NCBI GenBank assembly: GCA_001969505.1
Contig: LSSK01000043.1
Span: forward strand, 1 to 42,343
Origin: Zancudomyces culisetae
Taxonomy: Eukaryota; Kickxellomycota; Harpellomycetes; Harpellales; Legeriomycetaceae
Reading direction: 5' to 3'
DNA: 42,343 nucleotides
The position numbers and the translations under genes were made by a program. Numbering within the stretch: position 1 is the first letter of the stretch; every line of letters begins with the position of its first letter. Below, one piece after another: positions 1 to 10,800 of this stretch. Under the pieces are notes generated by a model. It was not told where the DNA came from and ran no database searches. It was given only the letters and a program-made list of their open reading frames with translations.

Positions 1-184
1 TTGTTGTAGAAATCGTTTTAGCCTTTTTAGATTTTGGCGATTCAGTATCAGCTTCGTTTTTCTCTTGGGATCCTTCATCCCTCACTTCACCCTCTCCATC
101 ACCCGCCCTGCCCACTTGTATCCCGGGGTTGGGTTCTTCAGTATCTTGAATGGCTTCCTCTTTTGCTCTTTTTCCCACCCTCAT
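1..184 (-). CDS. N-terminal fragment of an unidentified lysine/glutamate-rich protein
   Basis: On the minus strand an open frame starts with ATG at 184 and runs off the left edge (61 codons plus one base). An in-frame TAA lies about 35 bases upstream with no ATG between, so 184 is the likely start unless an upstream exon exists. The peptide begins MRVGKRAKEEA and is hydrophilic. It is rich in Glu, Asp, Gly and Lys and ends in a basic stretch, SPKSKKAKT, that resembles a nuclear localisation signal. The composition is that of a disordered N-terminus and does not identify a family. A plus-strand frame over the same bases is hydrophobic and Pro/Leu-rich, as expected for an antisense shadow. The coding call is inferred from composition only. 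Confidence 0.45.
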   Translation of the reverse strand, partial: MRVGKRAKEEAIQDTEEPNPGIQVGRAGDGEGEVRDEGSQEKNEADTESPKSKKAKTISTT

Positions 185-1751
185 TCTCTTTTGTCTTTTG
201 TATTTTATGTCTTTGTTTTAGAAATACTTTGACGCAGTTCATACCTATTCTGTGGACTTTTTTTCTACTTTTTTTCAATGGGAGGGGGGGTAGTGAGGTA
301 CACGACGAAATTGAAGTCAAAGGTTGCACACGAGGAATTAAAGCTTAGCCAATAGCTACCTGAGCACCAATTTGTAGAAAGTCGAAATTCACCAATCTAC
401 CAATCCAGCCAACTCACCAATGAGCATGTAATCTCAAATGGTTAATACGAAATAAAGAAAGCAACCATAGGTCTGATCTGCGCTTTGTGGACACAGTGTA
501 GTCATTTTCACCATAGAACTATAATATGTTCATACTTGTTGTATCAGATAATCAACACATTTTTCACTTCCTGTTTTTTGCATTACAAGTTGTGCTTACA
601 CTCAGGTTGGCCAGCTGGATACAAGTTTGGTTAAATATAGATAAACATACCTCCGGGGATAAAACAGATAGCATATACACATTCGCCAACACATATTCGA
701 TTTGCTACACTTCAAGTCAGTAAAGCCATATATTCATGGTTTTGTGTTTTCATAGGGATTTTCTTGATTTATCATCATTAGAACTGGATGCTCTGTATGT
801 ACATCCAATTTCGGCTTTGAATGCACCTCTTTTAAAACTTTTTTTAAACCTTTTCTTTTAACAGATAACAAAATACTGAAATAAACACAAAGGAAAATGA
901 ATACAAAATAGTGGAGTACTATATCGAGTTCGTTCGGAAAAACGTGCCGTTTTCTGCTATAGGTGACATCAACATACCGATTAGCCTTTTAACTATCAGA
1001 ATTATTATCTGATTTTATTATTTTGAAGATGAATGAAGTTTATTTTCATTTGGGGCTTTTAAACACATTTTGGATTGAATCAAAAGGTACGCGAAACTTT
1101 TTTTTTTTGCTTGTGAAATTGGTCTTGATCGGGCTGAGTGCAAACTATTTGTTGTTGGTATTAATGACAGCCCACTTTTTATTACATCAAATGTGCAAAG
1201 GATTAAAAAAATTTTGGATTTTCAAAATAATGCAAAGTGCATCAAAACAGTCTCAGATTTTGTAATTCACAATAAATCTCTTTTGCTTAGGTGAATTTAT
1301 CGACTCGCAGTAATTAAGATGCACTTTGACATAGTCAATTCTATTCGTTCATTTGCAATAGCAATTAAAAAATAGTAAATAAAGCCCCAATGCCTTCAGC
1401 CATAAACGGAGGTCGGTTTGCTAACCAATAATTATCCGTGAAAGTAGAAAACTAAATCTTTTAGAAATACCTGATGTATTTTCGTCTTTCTGTAACTCTC
1501 CCAGCTAGAAACTGCTTTTTTCCCTGAAAGCTTTATTTCGCTACTAAATAAGGCTGCTAAAAAAAAGGTTAGATTTTTTCGAAAGATAAACAATTTTAAA
1601 GCTGGTGGGCCTAGTTGCACCTCAAAAACCTTTTATAGCTGCGTTGCTCGACCCACGCTCTAAAAAGAAAGAGCATACCCTTTTTTTTAGGAAAAACATA
1701 CAATAATGTTCTTTTATCTCGAAAGAGTAAAAAAACACCAGAATATAGGAT
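185..1751. other. Gene-free stretch upstream of the P450 gene
   Basis: About 1.6 kb without a convincing gene. Short frames exist on both strands, but they are low-complexity or interrupted and have no recognisable domain. A seven-base G run lies at 284-290. The last few hundred bases should hold the P450 promoter, but I see no specific site. Confidence 0.5.
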
Positions 1752-3431
1752 ATGTTTAGGAGGAATTTCAGAGATAGAGCAAAGTCAGTAAAAATACATC
1801 TCAAAGTATCCGGACTCCTGATCATTGGTATGTTAAAAAAAGCTCTAGCATCAAGAGTATTCAAAAATGTAAAGCAATTGATATTTACAGACCAAACCGC
1901 CACTATTATTATTGGACTTTTGTTGTTGTACATATGGCAGACAATTAAACAAACAGCAGAAAACAGAACCAAGACAACAGTAAACGATACTGTTGTTGCA
2001 AGTGGTCTTTTGTTGCTTGTGGGAGGGATTTATATTAAAAAACTCGTAAATGCAGTCAAGGAAAGGATAAAAGAGAGAGCAGTCGCATACGGGCTACAAG
2101 AATTGCACCCAGAAGAAATAGAAGTTAAAAATGATTTATTTTATGATTTACACGAGCGGGAAGATAGTCTAGCCAAAAAGGCGTATAGAAGCACAAAGCA
2201 TAAAGACTTGACAGTAGTTGGAGGGGAGTTTTACGCAGAGTATGTGACGTACTCTGGCGATATACTAAATGTATCCAAGGGGCATCAAAGGAGAACAATG
2301 ATATATTACAGCGTGCTAGGAGATTCAAATGAAATAGTCAACCAATACCAGAGACTATTTCTGCATTACATGTCAACCAACAAGTTGAAGGAGAATATAA
2401 ACCTATCTATAGGTCATATGGAGAGGCTAACTGAGCAACTAGTAGAAGCTAGAGGTAAAAAGGGTCCAGATGGTAGTATATTGCTACACAGTCTACAAGA
2501 ATACTTAGGCGTTGTTGCTGCACTGGCGCTGCAATTAAGGTTTTTTGATTTAGATACATTCAAAATAAGGGTTATGAAAAGATCAATGATAAAACTGGGA
2601 GAAGAGAAAAAATTCGAACCCTTAGCTAACTACATTCTACATATCCCCCATCTTTTCGGCTTTACAGGGGATAATTATTTACCAAAGTATCTTGAAGTAG
2701 AGATTAAGAGAAGGAGACAGCTATCAGAAAGGAACGAGCAATACGATATAGTACAGTTTATCCTTGACAATCCCTGTCTATTTGACTTGAACAAAATTGA
2801 AAGTATAGGATACATTCTCTCATTACTCATACATTCGGGTACAACGCTTTTGAAAGTGTACCTAAACAAAGTATTTCTAGATATAGCACTAACCCCAGGT
2901 GTATATGAACACCTATATCAGGAACAATGTCACATAATAGAGGAGCATGGGAAGAAAATTGAGCTTGACATCCTAGATAAAATGGAAATCCTAGACAGTA
3001 CTATCCTAGAAAGTATACGACTAAGCTCGCATCAAGAATGGTTAGTAAGGTATTTAAACAAAGACTTTGTGCTTTCAAATGGAGTAAGCCTACATAAAGG
3101 AACTTATGTCTCTTTTGATATGCTTGGCCACACCCATAACGAAAAGATCTTTGGCAAGGATCCAGAAAAATTCAACTACAAACGGTTTGTGCGCTCTGGA
3201 CCCATGCACCAACCTCTTGGAGATGTTTCTGCCAGAAATCTTCTCTGGGGAGTAGGTCCTAGAATGTGTATGGGTAAAGACTATTCAATAGCCATTATGA
3301 AGTTGATTCTTTCCATCCACATCAGAAAATATGCTATAAAACCTGCTTTTCTGGGTCACAAGGAAGGAGATACCATTCATACATTCAAAATCGACAAAAA
3401 ACCATCATTTGTCTATTTTATTCCACAATGA
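1752..3431 (+). CDS. Cytochrome P450 monooxygenase, family unassigned
   Basis: Uninterrupted frame of 559 aa. The ExxR motif of the K helix is Glu420-Ser-Ile-Arg423 and the haem-binding loop is WGVGPRMCMG with the iron-ligand Cys506. In that loop Trp replaces the usual first Phe. The I-helix oxygen-activation motif is probably HSGTT, in the segment LLIHSGTTLL near residue 370. Two hydrophobic segments (about residues 48-62 and 82-98) precede the catalytic domain, consistent with an ER membrane anchor. Family members use O2 and electrons from NADPH-P450 reductase to hydroxylate lipids or small molecules. The sequence is too divergent for me to assign it to CYP51, CYP61 or CYP52, and the substrate is unknown. 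Met27 is an alternative start. The gene converges with the 14-3-3 gene. Confidence 0.88.
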   Translation: MFRRNFRDRAKSVKIHLKVSGLLIIGMLKKALASRVFKNVKQLIFTDQTATIIIGLLLLYIWQTIKQTAENRTKTTVNDTVVASGLLLLVGGIYIKKLVNAVKERIKERAVAYGLQELHPEEIEVKNDLFYDLHEREDSLAKKAYRSTKHKDLTVVGGEFYAEYVTYSGDILNVSKGHQRRTMIYYSVLGDSNEIVNQYQRLFLHYMSTNKLKENINLSIGHMERLTEQLVEARGKKGPDGSILLHSLQEYLGVVAALALQLRFFDLDTFKIRVMKRSMIKLGEEKKFEPLANYILHIPHLFGFTGDNYLPKYLEVEIKRRRQLSERNEQYDIVQFILDNPCLFDLNKIESIGYILSLLIHSGTTLLKVYLNKVFLDIALTPGVYEHLYQEQCHIIEEHGKKIELDILDKMEILDSTILESIRLSSHQEWLVRYLNKDFVLSNGVSLHKGTYVSFDMLGHTHNEKIFGKDPEKFNYKRFVRSGPMHQPLGDVSARNLLWGVGPRMCMGKDYSIAIMKLILSIHIRKYAIKPAFLGHKEGDTIHTFKIDKKPSFVYFIPQ

Positions 3432-4202
3432 CGAGTCTCGGTTGAGTCGAGAAGATCGTGAAATTGTATGTATTACAAGTATCTTTATTTAGATAAAGGT
3501 GTTGATGGTGCCCCCAAGTACAGTTTAATTGTTTTAGCTATACTGGTTTATTTTGTCTACTGTTTTGTTTATTGCGCTGCTACCTGGCAAACACAATATG
3601 TAGTTATTTTGGAAAAATATTTCCTTTACACACTGTTAGTAAATAGATCCGCTACTGGTATGTCAAGTGTAACCCTCAGCGCGTAAACTCGAACTTAATG
3701 AAAACGTGTTGCTTGCTAGATATTATATTTGACTTGGGGGGAGGGTGGGCTTTTGTGGAGTGGTGGTAGGGTTTTTCTTTGACCAGTTTAAGCGATGTGT
3801 GATCGAATTAACCATTTAAACATAGCACCATTTTTGCTCATACCCTCCCCCAAAATTCATAATTTTTTAACCACTACTTGGTTTACCGAACCAAAGCTTA
3901 AGCCACAGCTGACGATCCGAAAGCATGCAAGCACGCAAGCACACAAACTCACTCGGCTCTTTTCTATTTAATGCCCCCCACCATATGAACTATTACCAAA
4001 TGCTGATGTTTACATTGGGCAGAGTGATAAATGAAACTAACGAATGTTTTATGTTGGATTAGACTTTTCGTAAAAACTCACAGGAACATTGAAATATATG
4101 TATTATATGTATTTCCAAAAGTATAGATAAAGAAATGAACCAATGGTTAAAATTGTGATAAATATGGGGGAAAAGGAAAGATAACTAGCAGCCTATATAT
4201 TA
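3432..4202. other. Intergenic region between convergent P450 and 14-3-3 genes
   Basis: This 770-bp stretch should contain both 3' ends. A 72-codon plus-strand frame at 3468-3686 is hydrophobic, lacks any motif and sits in the presumed P450 3' UTR, so I do not call it. A G-rich tract at 3735-3771 has several closely spaced runs of three or more G. Around 3924-3950 there is a short GCA-rich near-repeat. Confidence 0.45.
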
Positions 4203-5352
4203 TTAATTGTTGGCTCCAGTATGCACCTCGGAGGAGAGACCCTCTTCTTCATTAGGCTTAGCTCCCTCCTCGGTATCTTGCATATCAGAGGTCCAAAGCG
4301 TTAGATTATCTCTAAGAAGCTGCATAATAAGAGTAGAGTCCTTATATGTATCTTCAGATAAGTTTTCGAGTTCGGCGATAGCATCATCAAAGGCTTTCTT
4401 GGCAAGGTGACAAGCACTGTCCGGTGCATTCATAATCTCGTAGTAGAAAACAGAAAAATTCAAAGCCAATCCCAACCGGATAGGATTTGTGGGCTTAAGC
4501 TCGTTAAAAGCTACTTCGGAGGCCTTTTTGTAAGCTTCCAAAGACTTGTTTGATGAGGCATCACGCTCATTGCCAGATTGAAATTCAGCAAGATAGCGAT
4601 AATAATCACCTTGCCTATATTATTCATAATTTTTTAAAAATCGACTTTTTCAACACTGGTATCAAGAAACTCTAAAACAAAAACAAAACTAATGGAAAAA
4701 AAACAACTGAGAGTGTGACTTACATCTTAAGATAGAATACTTGTGAATCTGCATCCGAGGCCCTTGGGATAAGATAGCTACCGAGGATATTCAAAACGTC
4801 ATCGCAAATTTCTTTTAGCTCTTTTTCAATCCTACCACGGTAAACCACAGATAGCTCCCGCCTCTTAGGATTTTCACCTTCTTTTTGCTCAATAGAGGAC
4901 ACGATGCGCCATGAGGCTCTGCGAGCACCGATAACATTTTTATATGCAACGGACAGCAGATTTCGCTCTTCGATTGTCAGTTCTTTATCTTCCATGGTGA
5001 CTTTTTTCATGTTTTCAACCATCTCTACAATGTATTAAGTATCTGGTATTAGTATCTGAAAGCTAAAGTAGACTGCATGTTCCTTTTACTCTCTTTTCTT
5101 TTCCTTTCTCTTCCTTTATTTTATTTTACTATTGGTTCACATTTCCCTTTGATAGTCTTAATAATGACCATGGAGCAATAATAAAGTGTCATAATCTCAG
5201 CTTTCACAAACTGTCTTTAATATACAAGTTTCTGTCCCTTGCAATTGCATAAATACTAAATCCTAAAAAATAAAAGTCAGTATATACCCACCTTCATAAC
5301 GCTCAGCCTGCTCCGAGAGCTTGGCCAAGTAGACGTGATCTTCTCGCTCCAT
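4203..5352 (-). CDS. BMH1: 14-3-3 protein (BMH/rad24 type), three exons
   Basis: Exons on the minus strand are 5352-5292, 5024-4724 and 4614-4203, giving 257 aa, the usual family length. Introns are 267 and 109 bp with donors GTGGGT and GTAAGT and TAG acceptors, and phases match at both junctions. Exon 1 encodes [20 protein letters not shown]. Exon 2 contains the phosphopeptide-groove segment [13 protein letters not shown]. Exon 3 contains YYRYLAEF, with the Arg-Tyr pair that binds phosphate, and [18 protein letters not shown]. 14-3-3 proteins are dimeric cytosolic adaptors that bind phosphoserine/threonine targets in signalling, cell-cycle and metabolic control. The C-terminal tail is acidic, as usual. 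Paralogue assignment (BMH1 versus BMH2) is arbitrary. The exon structure is deduced, but conservation across both junctions makes it firm. Confidence 0.95.
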
Positions 5353-5958
5353 CTTTCTTGAATTATTGCTATATTCACTATTTCTAGACTAAAATTGTTT
5401 TCTTTTTAAAAAAACGTATTTAAATAAACGGCTTTTGGTACAAAAGTTGACCCCCTTTATTTTCTAAACTAATGCAACTAATGTAGTTTGTAACTAAAAT
5501 TGCCATGTTTTGATTTCCGTCTTTATTTGTTTTCTACTTCGGCCTTCCCATGTTTATTTTTTGCTTCTTATTTTAATTTTAATTTACCCAGTTTTGAACC
5601 ACATTTGAATGCAATGCAGCCCAAATTTGCCGTATATTTGCTAATTTAGCCTTTGTGAAAAAAAACGTAAAAACCAAGAAATCTGTAGATCATGTTATTG
5701 GCTAAAAAAGCTCGAGTCTATTGACTAACCACATCATCAAAATTTTGAACGCCTTTGTTCATTTTCGTGGATTTGAATTTAGTTTTTCACCAAATTTAGT
5801 CTTTTCATTTGCGCTTTTTCTATTTTGGCTTTGCATTATCAAAACGATATTTACCTTAGTAAACACCTATGACAACAATTTAGTTTTATTAAGCAATAGC
5901 AAAAGCACACCGAAGTTGGTTTATATAGGCTAGCCATTCCTAATACTTTTTTTTCCCA

Positions 5959-6068
5959 AGCACAGCGTGCTAGTGCGGTACCACTAATTTTTGGTAGCGC
6001 GATGGTGTTATCTTCTTGATACCACCAGATTCAAACCAAACCACTTATCAGTTTATTTAGCTTGGTTT
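5959..6068. other. Cluster of consecutive potential stem-loops
   Basis: Four inverted repeats lie end to end: 5959-5963 with 5967-5971 (5 bp, 3-nt loop); 5975-5982 with 5993-6000 (7 of 8 pairs, 10-nt loop); 6003-6012 with 6018-6027 (9 of 10 pairs, 5-nt loop); and 6033-6039 with 6062-6068 (7 bp). The DNA here is locally less AT-rich than its surroundings. It does not fit a tRNA, because there is no proper A box, B box or acceptor stem. It could be a structured non-coding RNA, a cruciform-forming site or a remnant of a small inverted-repeat element. The pairing is read directly from the sequence and the function is unknown. Confidence 0.3.
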
Positions 6069-6396
6069 TTCAAGTATTAATTTTGCTTAACACACATCTA
6101 TTATCTACTGGTAGCCATTATGGTATATACTGGACACCAACTGATAATGTTTACCGTAGTTATACTTTGGCTATTAGTGCTGTTTTTTTATCCAAGCTAA
6201 AAATAATATAATAGCCGAGAAAATGAAGAATTAAAGGCGCAGGTCTGTCTTTTGTACTGCGCTTTGAAAGAACGTATTGCCATTTTGCTCGTCAAATAAC
6301 GCCATTCATACCTGACCACTTTATCATTTCAGCACATTGTAAGCAAAAAACAAACGTAATAGTATTGGGGAAAAGTGAATACAAACTGTTCTTCCG

Positions 6397-6552
6397 ATGA
6401 TATACAAAACATCTGAAAGTTGGGAAAATATCAGAGAGATGTGGAGGGTGAGTATCCCCATTGCTCATATTACGGGCTGTATATCTATTGGTAGGTTAGC
6501 TCTATTGTTACTCCAAATATATAATCGTATTCAGATATTTACGTTCATGTAG
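6397..6552 (+). CDS. Possible small ORF, 51 aa, membrane-like
   Basis: An ATG at 6397 opens a 51-codon frame whose first 17 residues are polar (MIYKTSESWENIREMWR) and whose remainder is hydrophobic, suggesting one membrane segment. A good donor-like GTGAGT follows directly after residue 17, so the first part could instead be an exon joined elsewhere. I do not recognise it, and in AT-rich DNA a frame of this size can arise by chance. Confidence 0.15.
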   Translation: MIYKTSESWENIREMWRVSIPIAHITGCISIGRLALLLLQIYNRIQIFTFM

Positions 6553-7837
6553 TTGCTTACGATCAGAGTTACAAGTATGTTTTACTGGGAATCCGGTTGA
6601 TTGTTTGATTAAATTAGACCTTTTAACTGAACTAGCCAAAAATCTCTTAAAAAAAGAGTATGATGAAAGTAAACAAAAGTCTGTGTATCAATATTTTCTA
6701 AAATGATAAGGTTCTCTAGCACGCTCACTCTTTCCTTAGACTTACATTCAGATGAGAAGACAAGAGAAAAGGAAAAAGGTAAGAACAAGTGACTATAGGA
6801 AAACGGCAAACACACCAAGTTGTATGATACTAGTAATGTCGCCTAAACTTGTTCAAAATACACATACATGACTCAGCGCTTGCTCCAGCTCTACTGTTAG
6901 ATTTTGCTGCAAAGCGCTGTAAAAGCTTGGCAATAAACCGTATAATCTCACCCCTTCACCTCTCTTGTCCACCCCCCTCCCTCACACAGGCTGGACTGTG
7001 ATAGTTTCTACGAGGATACATCACATTGTGTTTGGGTTTTTTCTTATGGTAAGCTGGTACACTGGTGGGTAGGCTTTTACATGCGTTTTTTTATCAAAAG
7101 AAACTTATCTTTTACATAAAAATCCTTAAACCAGCGTCCTGATGGTTGGAGTTCCTAAAGGGACGGAGGGGGATTTGGTTAGGTAGATATTATGTAGAAC
7201 TATTTTTTGTAGTTTTATGTGGTGTTTATCTAGTAAACCCAGTCAAAAAAAATTTACATAAACATGCCTTGCGGGCTTAGCTTTTTTTTTCCCTAGGATA
7301 TTCACAACTTAATAGCCTTTTCCCCCACGAAATTGGTACGAAAAAAAAAGAATCTGAACCACAGAAAAAAAACTTTTTCCTAGCCATATATTTGTAACTA
7401 GCAAAGAAGAAATCGAACACAAAGCAGGCCAATGTTTTTTGAGCAATTTTGCTCAAAAGAGAAAAAGAAACGACGATTTGACATAAAACAAAAAGAAATA
7501 AATAGACCAAAAGGCTTACCTGGTGTTATGTGAATATAGGTGGTATATATTCGTACCAGAGATCCGAGTATTTTGTGTTTGTATATGAATTTTTCTAAAA
7601 AGGGGATAAGGCTTTGAAAACAGCTTTATATCACAATAAATACGTCAAAAGAAAAGGTAGGAAAAAAAGCTAAAGTAGCAGAACGTAATATTGGCACGGA
7701 TACCATTGTCTTTTGCTTGCCTACTGGAATTGACATTTTCGGTGTAAGGATCTGCCAAAACGTGTACTTCAGCCAGTGAAAATTGAGAGTGAGGTAACTA
7801 AGCGTATCCTAAAGGAGATACCTATAGGGGCAAAGAA

Positions 7838-8980
7838 ATGACGAGTGCAGACACCCAGGACGCCGAAAGGCTTGGTACGGGAGGGTTTTTAACGGGGATG
7901 GACAGATGTTTAGAGAAAACATGGAAAGTGAACGATTCCTGTGCCGATGAAGAAGACAGAACTAGGTTTTATTCTAAAAGGACAGAGGTTATCAAGATTG
8001 CAAACCTGAATGAGCAGCACCCTAAGTGGCAATACAAGGATCTGAATGAGAAACATTCCCTCAAGAAAGGGATTTCTACCTTCGGGATGAGTCCCCCCAA
8101 CACTTATTTTGAGGGTAAAATAGCAAGAGAATTGTATTTTCCAGATCTGAAGAATCGCCAATGCGTAGGTAAGTCAAAGGAATGCGTCTATTGTATAGTT
8201 GTTTTTTTGGAAGGGGGATGAGAGTCGTAGCTCGATTTATTTATGTGTTGAATACTAATGTGTGCTCTATGGAAATTAGAAATGAATCAGTCGATGACAC
8301 TATATCCAAAAAATGACACAATCGTACGACATAATTTGGATGAGAATTTTACACCGGGATTGGTAAAACAACAGGGATGTGATAATACCACTTTTACAAA
8401 TGTAAATAGTCAGCTAGTAGAGGAAAACACATTGACTGAGAATAAATGCCTAAAATACGCGTATGGGAGTGGTGTGTACAGTCAGATACCCATTCGCCAT
8501 TTAATAAATGATGGATACGTGGCGACACAAAATAACGAAGCTAAATACACAAACTCAGGAAATATACAGAACTGTGATAAATATAAAGAGATAAATGGGA
8601 AATATGAGAATGTAGGTCAAATCTATAGAAGGAGCCTCTACGAAGGAGAGGATGAAAAGGGATATGGCAAAGAAAAAGATAATGCTGTGGGTCAAAACAT
8701 AATAAGTGGTGGTGGTTATGATAGTATTAAAAATAATGATAAGGGTGGAGATTACGCACAGGATGTGGATAACCAAGGTAATACATGTGACGAAGATGCC
8801 CTAGATAACGAGTGCGAGGAGGATGAGGAGGATGAGGTGGATGAGGAGGATGAGGAAGAAGATGACGGGGAGGAAGTGGGGGAAGATGATGGCAATAATA
8901 ATAATGAAGGGGATGGGGATGATGACGATAATGAGGATGAGGATGAGGATAACGAGGACGGTGACGAGGAGGAGGAAGAA

Positions 8981-9012
<32 letters not shown>

Positions 9013-10366
9013 AGAGGAAGATGGTGATACTTCTGATGAAGAAAATGAAACGACGGCAGTTGGGAAAAAGCGTAAACTAGAGATGTCATATCCTAACAGA
9101 ACCAAAAGGAATAAATTGAATTTCACAGGCAGAAGTACCCTGGGCATACAGGAATTTGAGGAGTTGGAAAATACTGGTTGTGACGATTTACTAGAGGATG
9201 AGTGGGTGCAGCGGCAGCTTGATAAAGCCAACACTGAAATAGGTGACGATGAAAAGCAGGAAATCAATGAGTTGATATCGTTTTTTCCGGAGATTAAGGA
9301 AAACTATTATCTACTTGGTAAAATAGGCGAGGGAACGTTCAGCACTGTGTATAAAGCAATAGATCTGAATCATTATGCATATAACAACGAACAGTGGAAG
9401 CCAATACTGTATAGCAAGTCAACAGGGTTGAAACAAAGAGAAGCCAGAATAGTGGCTATCAAGAAAATATATGTTACCAGCTCTCCAAAAAGAATTGCAA
9501 ATGAAATTTCTATTTTGAAGGATTTAAGCAACTGCGACAAGGTGGTACCTATAATTACTGCACTGCGCAAGCAAGATCAAGTGGTGATAGTACTGCCCTA
9601 CATAAAAAATGACGACTTCCGGAGCTACTACCTGGATATGAACCTTGAGGATATAAAGTATTATTTCAAATCTCTCTTTTGTGCCTTAGCATATACACAC
9701 GAGCATGGGATAATTCATCGAGATGTCAAACCTTCCAATTTTCTTTATAGCGTAAAAAAGAGGCACGGGGTTCTGGTGGATTTCGGATTGGCTGAGAGGG
9801 AGCACGACCAAACTGCCACAAGAGCAGCTTATAACAGACCTCCTCCCAACTTGAACCCTGCCACTGCTGCCAGAATATACAGGAGTTTCGACGAAAATGG
9901 AAATCCTGGCATTCCTCGTAAAGACGGTAGAACAAGCATTCGTGCAAACCGCGCAGGAACACGTGGATTTAGGGCACCTGAAGTTCTGTTTAAGGTCACA
10001 AACCAGACTGTAGCTATTGACATTTGGTCTGCGGGTGTGATTCTGCTATGTCTTTTGACAAAGAGGTTTCCCTTCTTTCAAAGCACGGATGACACTGAAG
10101 CTTTACTTGAAATTAGTGTTTTATTTGGCAAAATTCAGATGGAAAGGTTGGCTTCTGAACTAAATAGAACCTTTTTAACCAATGTTCCCACAGTTAAGGA
10201 CAAGGGTATTAGATTTGAAGCTCTTGTTAAAGCGTATAGCCAAGATGCCTGGACTGAGCTTGATACTACTTCGATTTTTGATTTACTGAAAAAATGTTTA
10301 ACTTTAAACCCCACCAGAAGGATTTCTGCTGCCGATGCTCTACTCCATCCCTTCTTGGCATCTTAG
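7838..10366 (+). CDS. CDC7: Cdc7 kinase, catalytic subunit of Dbf4-dependent kinase
   Basis: Exons are 7838-8168 and 8280-10366. The 111-bp intron has donor GTAAGT, an ACTAAT branch-like site and an ATTAG acceptor, giving an 805-aa protein. Cdc7, activated by Dbf4, phosphorylates the MCM helicase to fire replication origins. The kinase domain starts near residue 450: glycine loop GEGTFS (about 460-465), VAIKKI lysine (about 503), HRDVKPSNF (about 590), DFGLAE (about 611) and GTRGFRAPEVL. A roughly 60-residue insert between DFG and APE is the Cdc7 hallmark region. The protein is much longer than budding-yeast Cdc7 (507 aa). The extra N-terminal part of about 440 residues is disordered and includes an Asp/Glu tract (about 288-361) followed by the basic NLS-like segment KKRKLE. 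The hydrophobic start in exon 1 is absent, so the protein is soluble and probably nuclear. Confidence 0.95.
8810..9030 (+). repeat. GA-rich low-complexity tract encoding Asp/Glu repeats in CDC7
   Basis: A purine-rich (GAG/GAT/GAA) tract of about 220 bp in CDC7 exon 2 encodes a nearly uninterrupted acidic run. Imperfect GAGGAT and GAGGAAGAA units suggest slippage-driven expansion. The opposite strand gives long Ser- and Pro/His-rich frames that are artefacts of this composition. Confidence 0.8.
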
Positions 10367-10800
10367 TGTATTGGTTGGTTATCTTACACCTTTTTCATTT
10401 TTTCATTTTCCCTCTTTTTTTTCTATTCATGCTGTATTTATAAGTTGTACTGATCCAACACAATACACTTTGCCCTTTACCACGACTATATTTCTGAAAT
10501 TTATTTTTTCAGTATCATTACGTTTCTCTTTATCGGATTTTGCATACCAAATAATAAAAGAACACGATTAATCGACTATAAATAGCATACCACACTTTTA
10601 GGGTTAATACTACACTCGAGCATCAATTTACAAGTTTAAAATACGTGTGGGTAACTAAGTGTTATTGTGGAAATTTCAGTTTATTTTTTTTAATTAATGA
10701 TTAAAGCACTTATAAGCGTAATATATATATATATATATATATATACTAGAGCCGGGCTAAAGCGAATTGACTGCATTTAGGGCGAAATATGATAAAATAT
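10367..10800. other. Intergenic region between convergent CDC7 and the secreted-protein gene
   Basis: This stretch holds the two presumed 3' ends. An AT dinucleotide microsatellite lies at 10719-10745. I see no other feature. Confidence 0.5.
10719..10745. repeat. (TA)n microsatellite, 27 bp
   Basis: Perfect TA dinucleotide run of about 13 units between the convergent 3' ends. It is probably polymorphic in length. Confidence 0.9.

Larger units (their letters stand above)
5353..7837. other. Divergent intergenic region between 14-3-3 and CDC7
   Basis: This 2.5-kb gene-poor region must hold both promoters. I find no conserved domain on either strand. It contains a run of hairpins at 5959-6068 (listed separately), a small possible ORF at 6397-6552 (listed separately) and a C-rich tract near 6972-6981. 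Frames at 5721-5933 (+), 6609-6818 (-) and 7277-7510 (-) look like chance openings in AT-rich DNA. Confidence 0.45.

Noticed and set aside
3468-3686. 72-codon hydrophobic frame just after the P450 gene
   Set aside because: It lies in the expected 3' UTR, has no motif, and its composition matches AT-rich non-coding DNA.
5959-6068. Possible tRNA in the hairpin cluster
   Set aside because: The only B-box-like word (6029-6037, minus sense) has two mismatches, the T-stem does not pair, and no A box is in place.
8752-9267. Long minus-strand frames rich in Ser or Pro/His opposite CDC7
   Set aside because: They are complements of the GA-rich acidic tract of CDC7 and reflect its codon bias.
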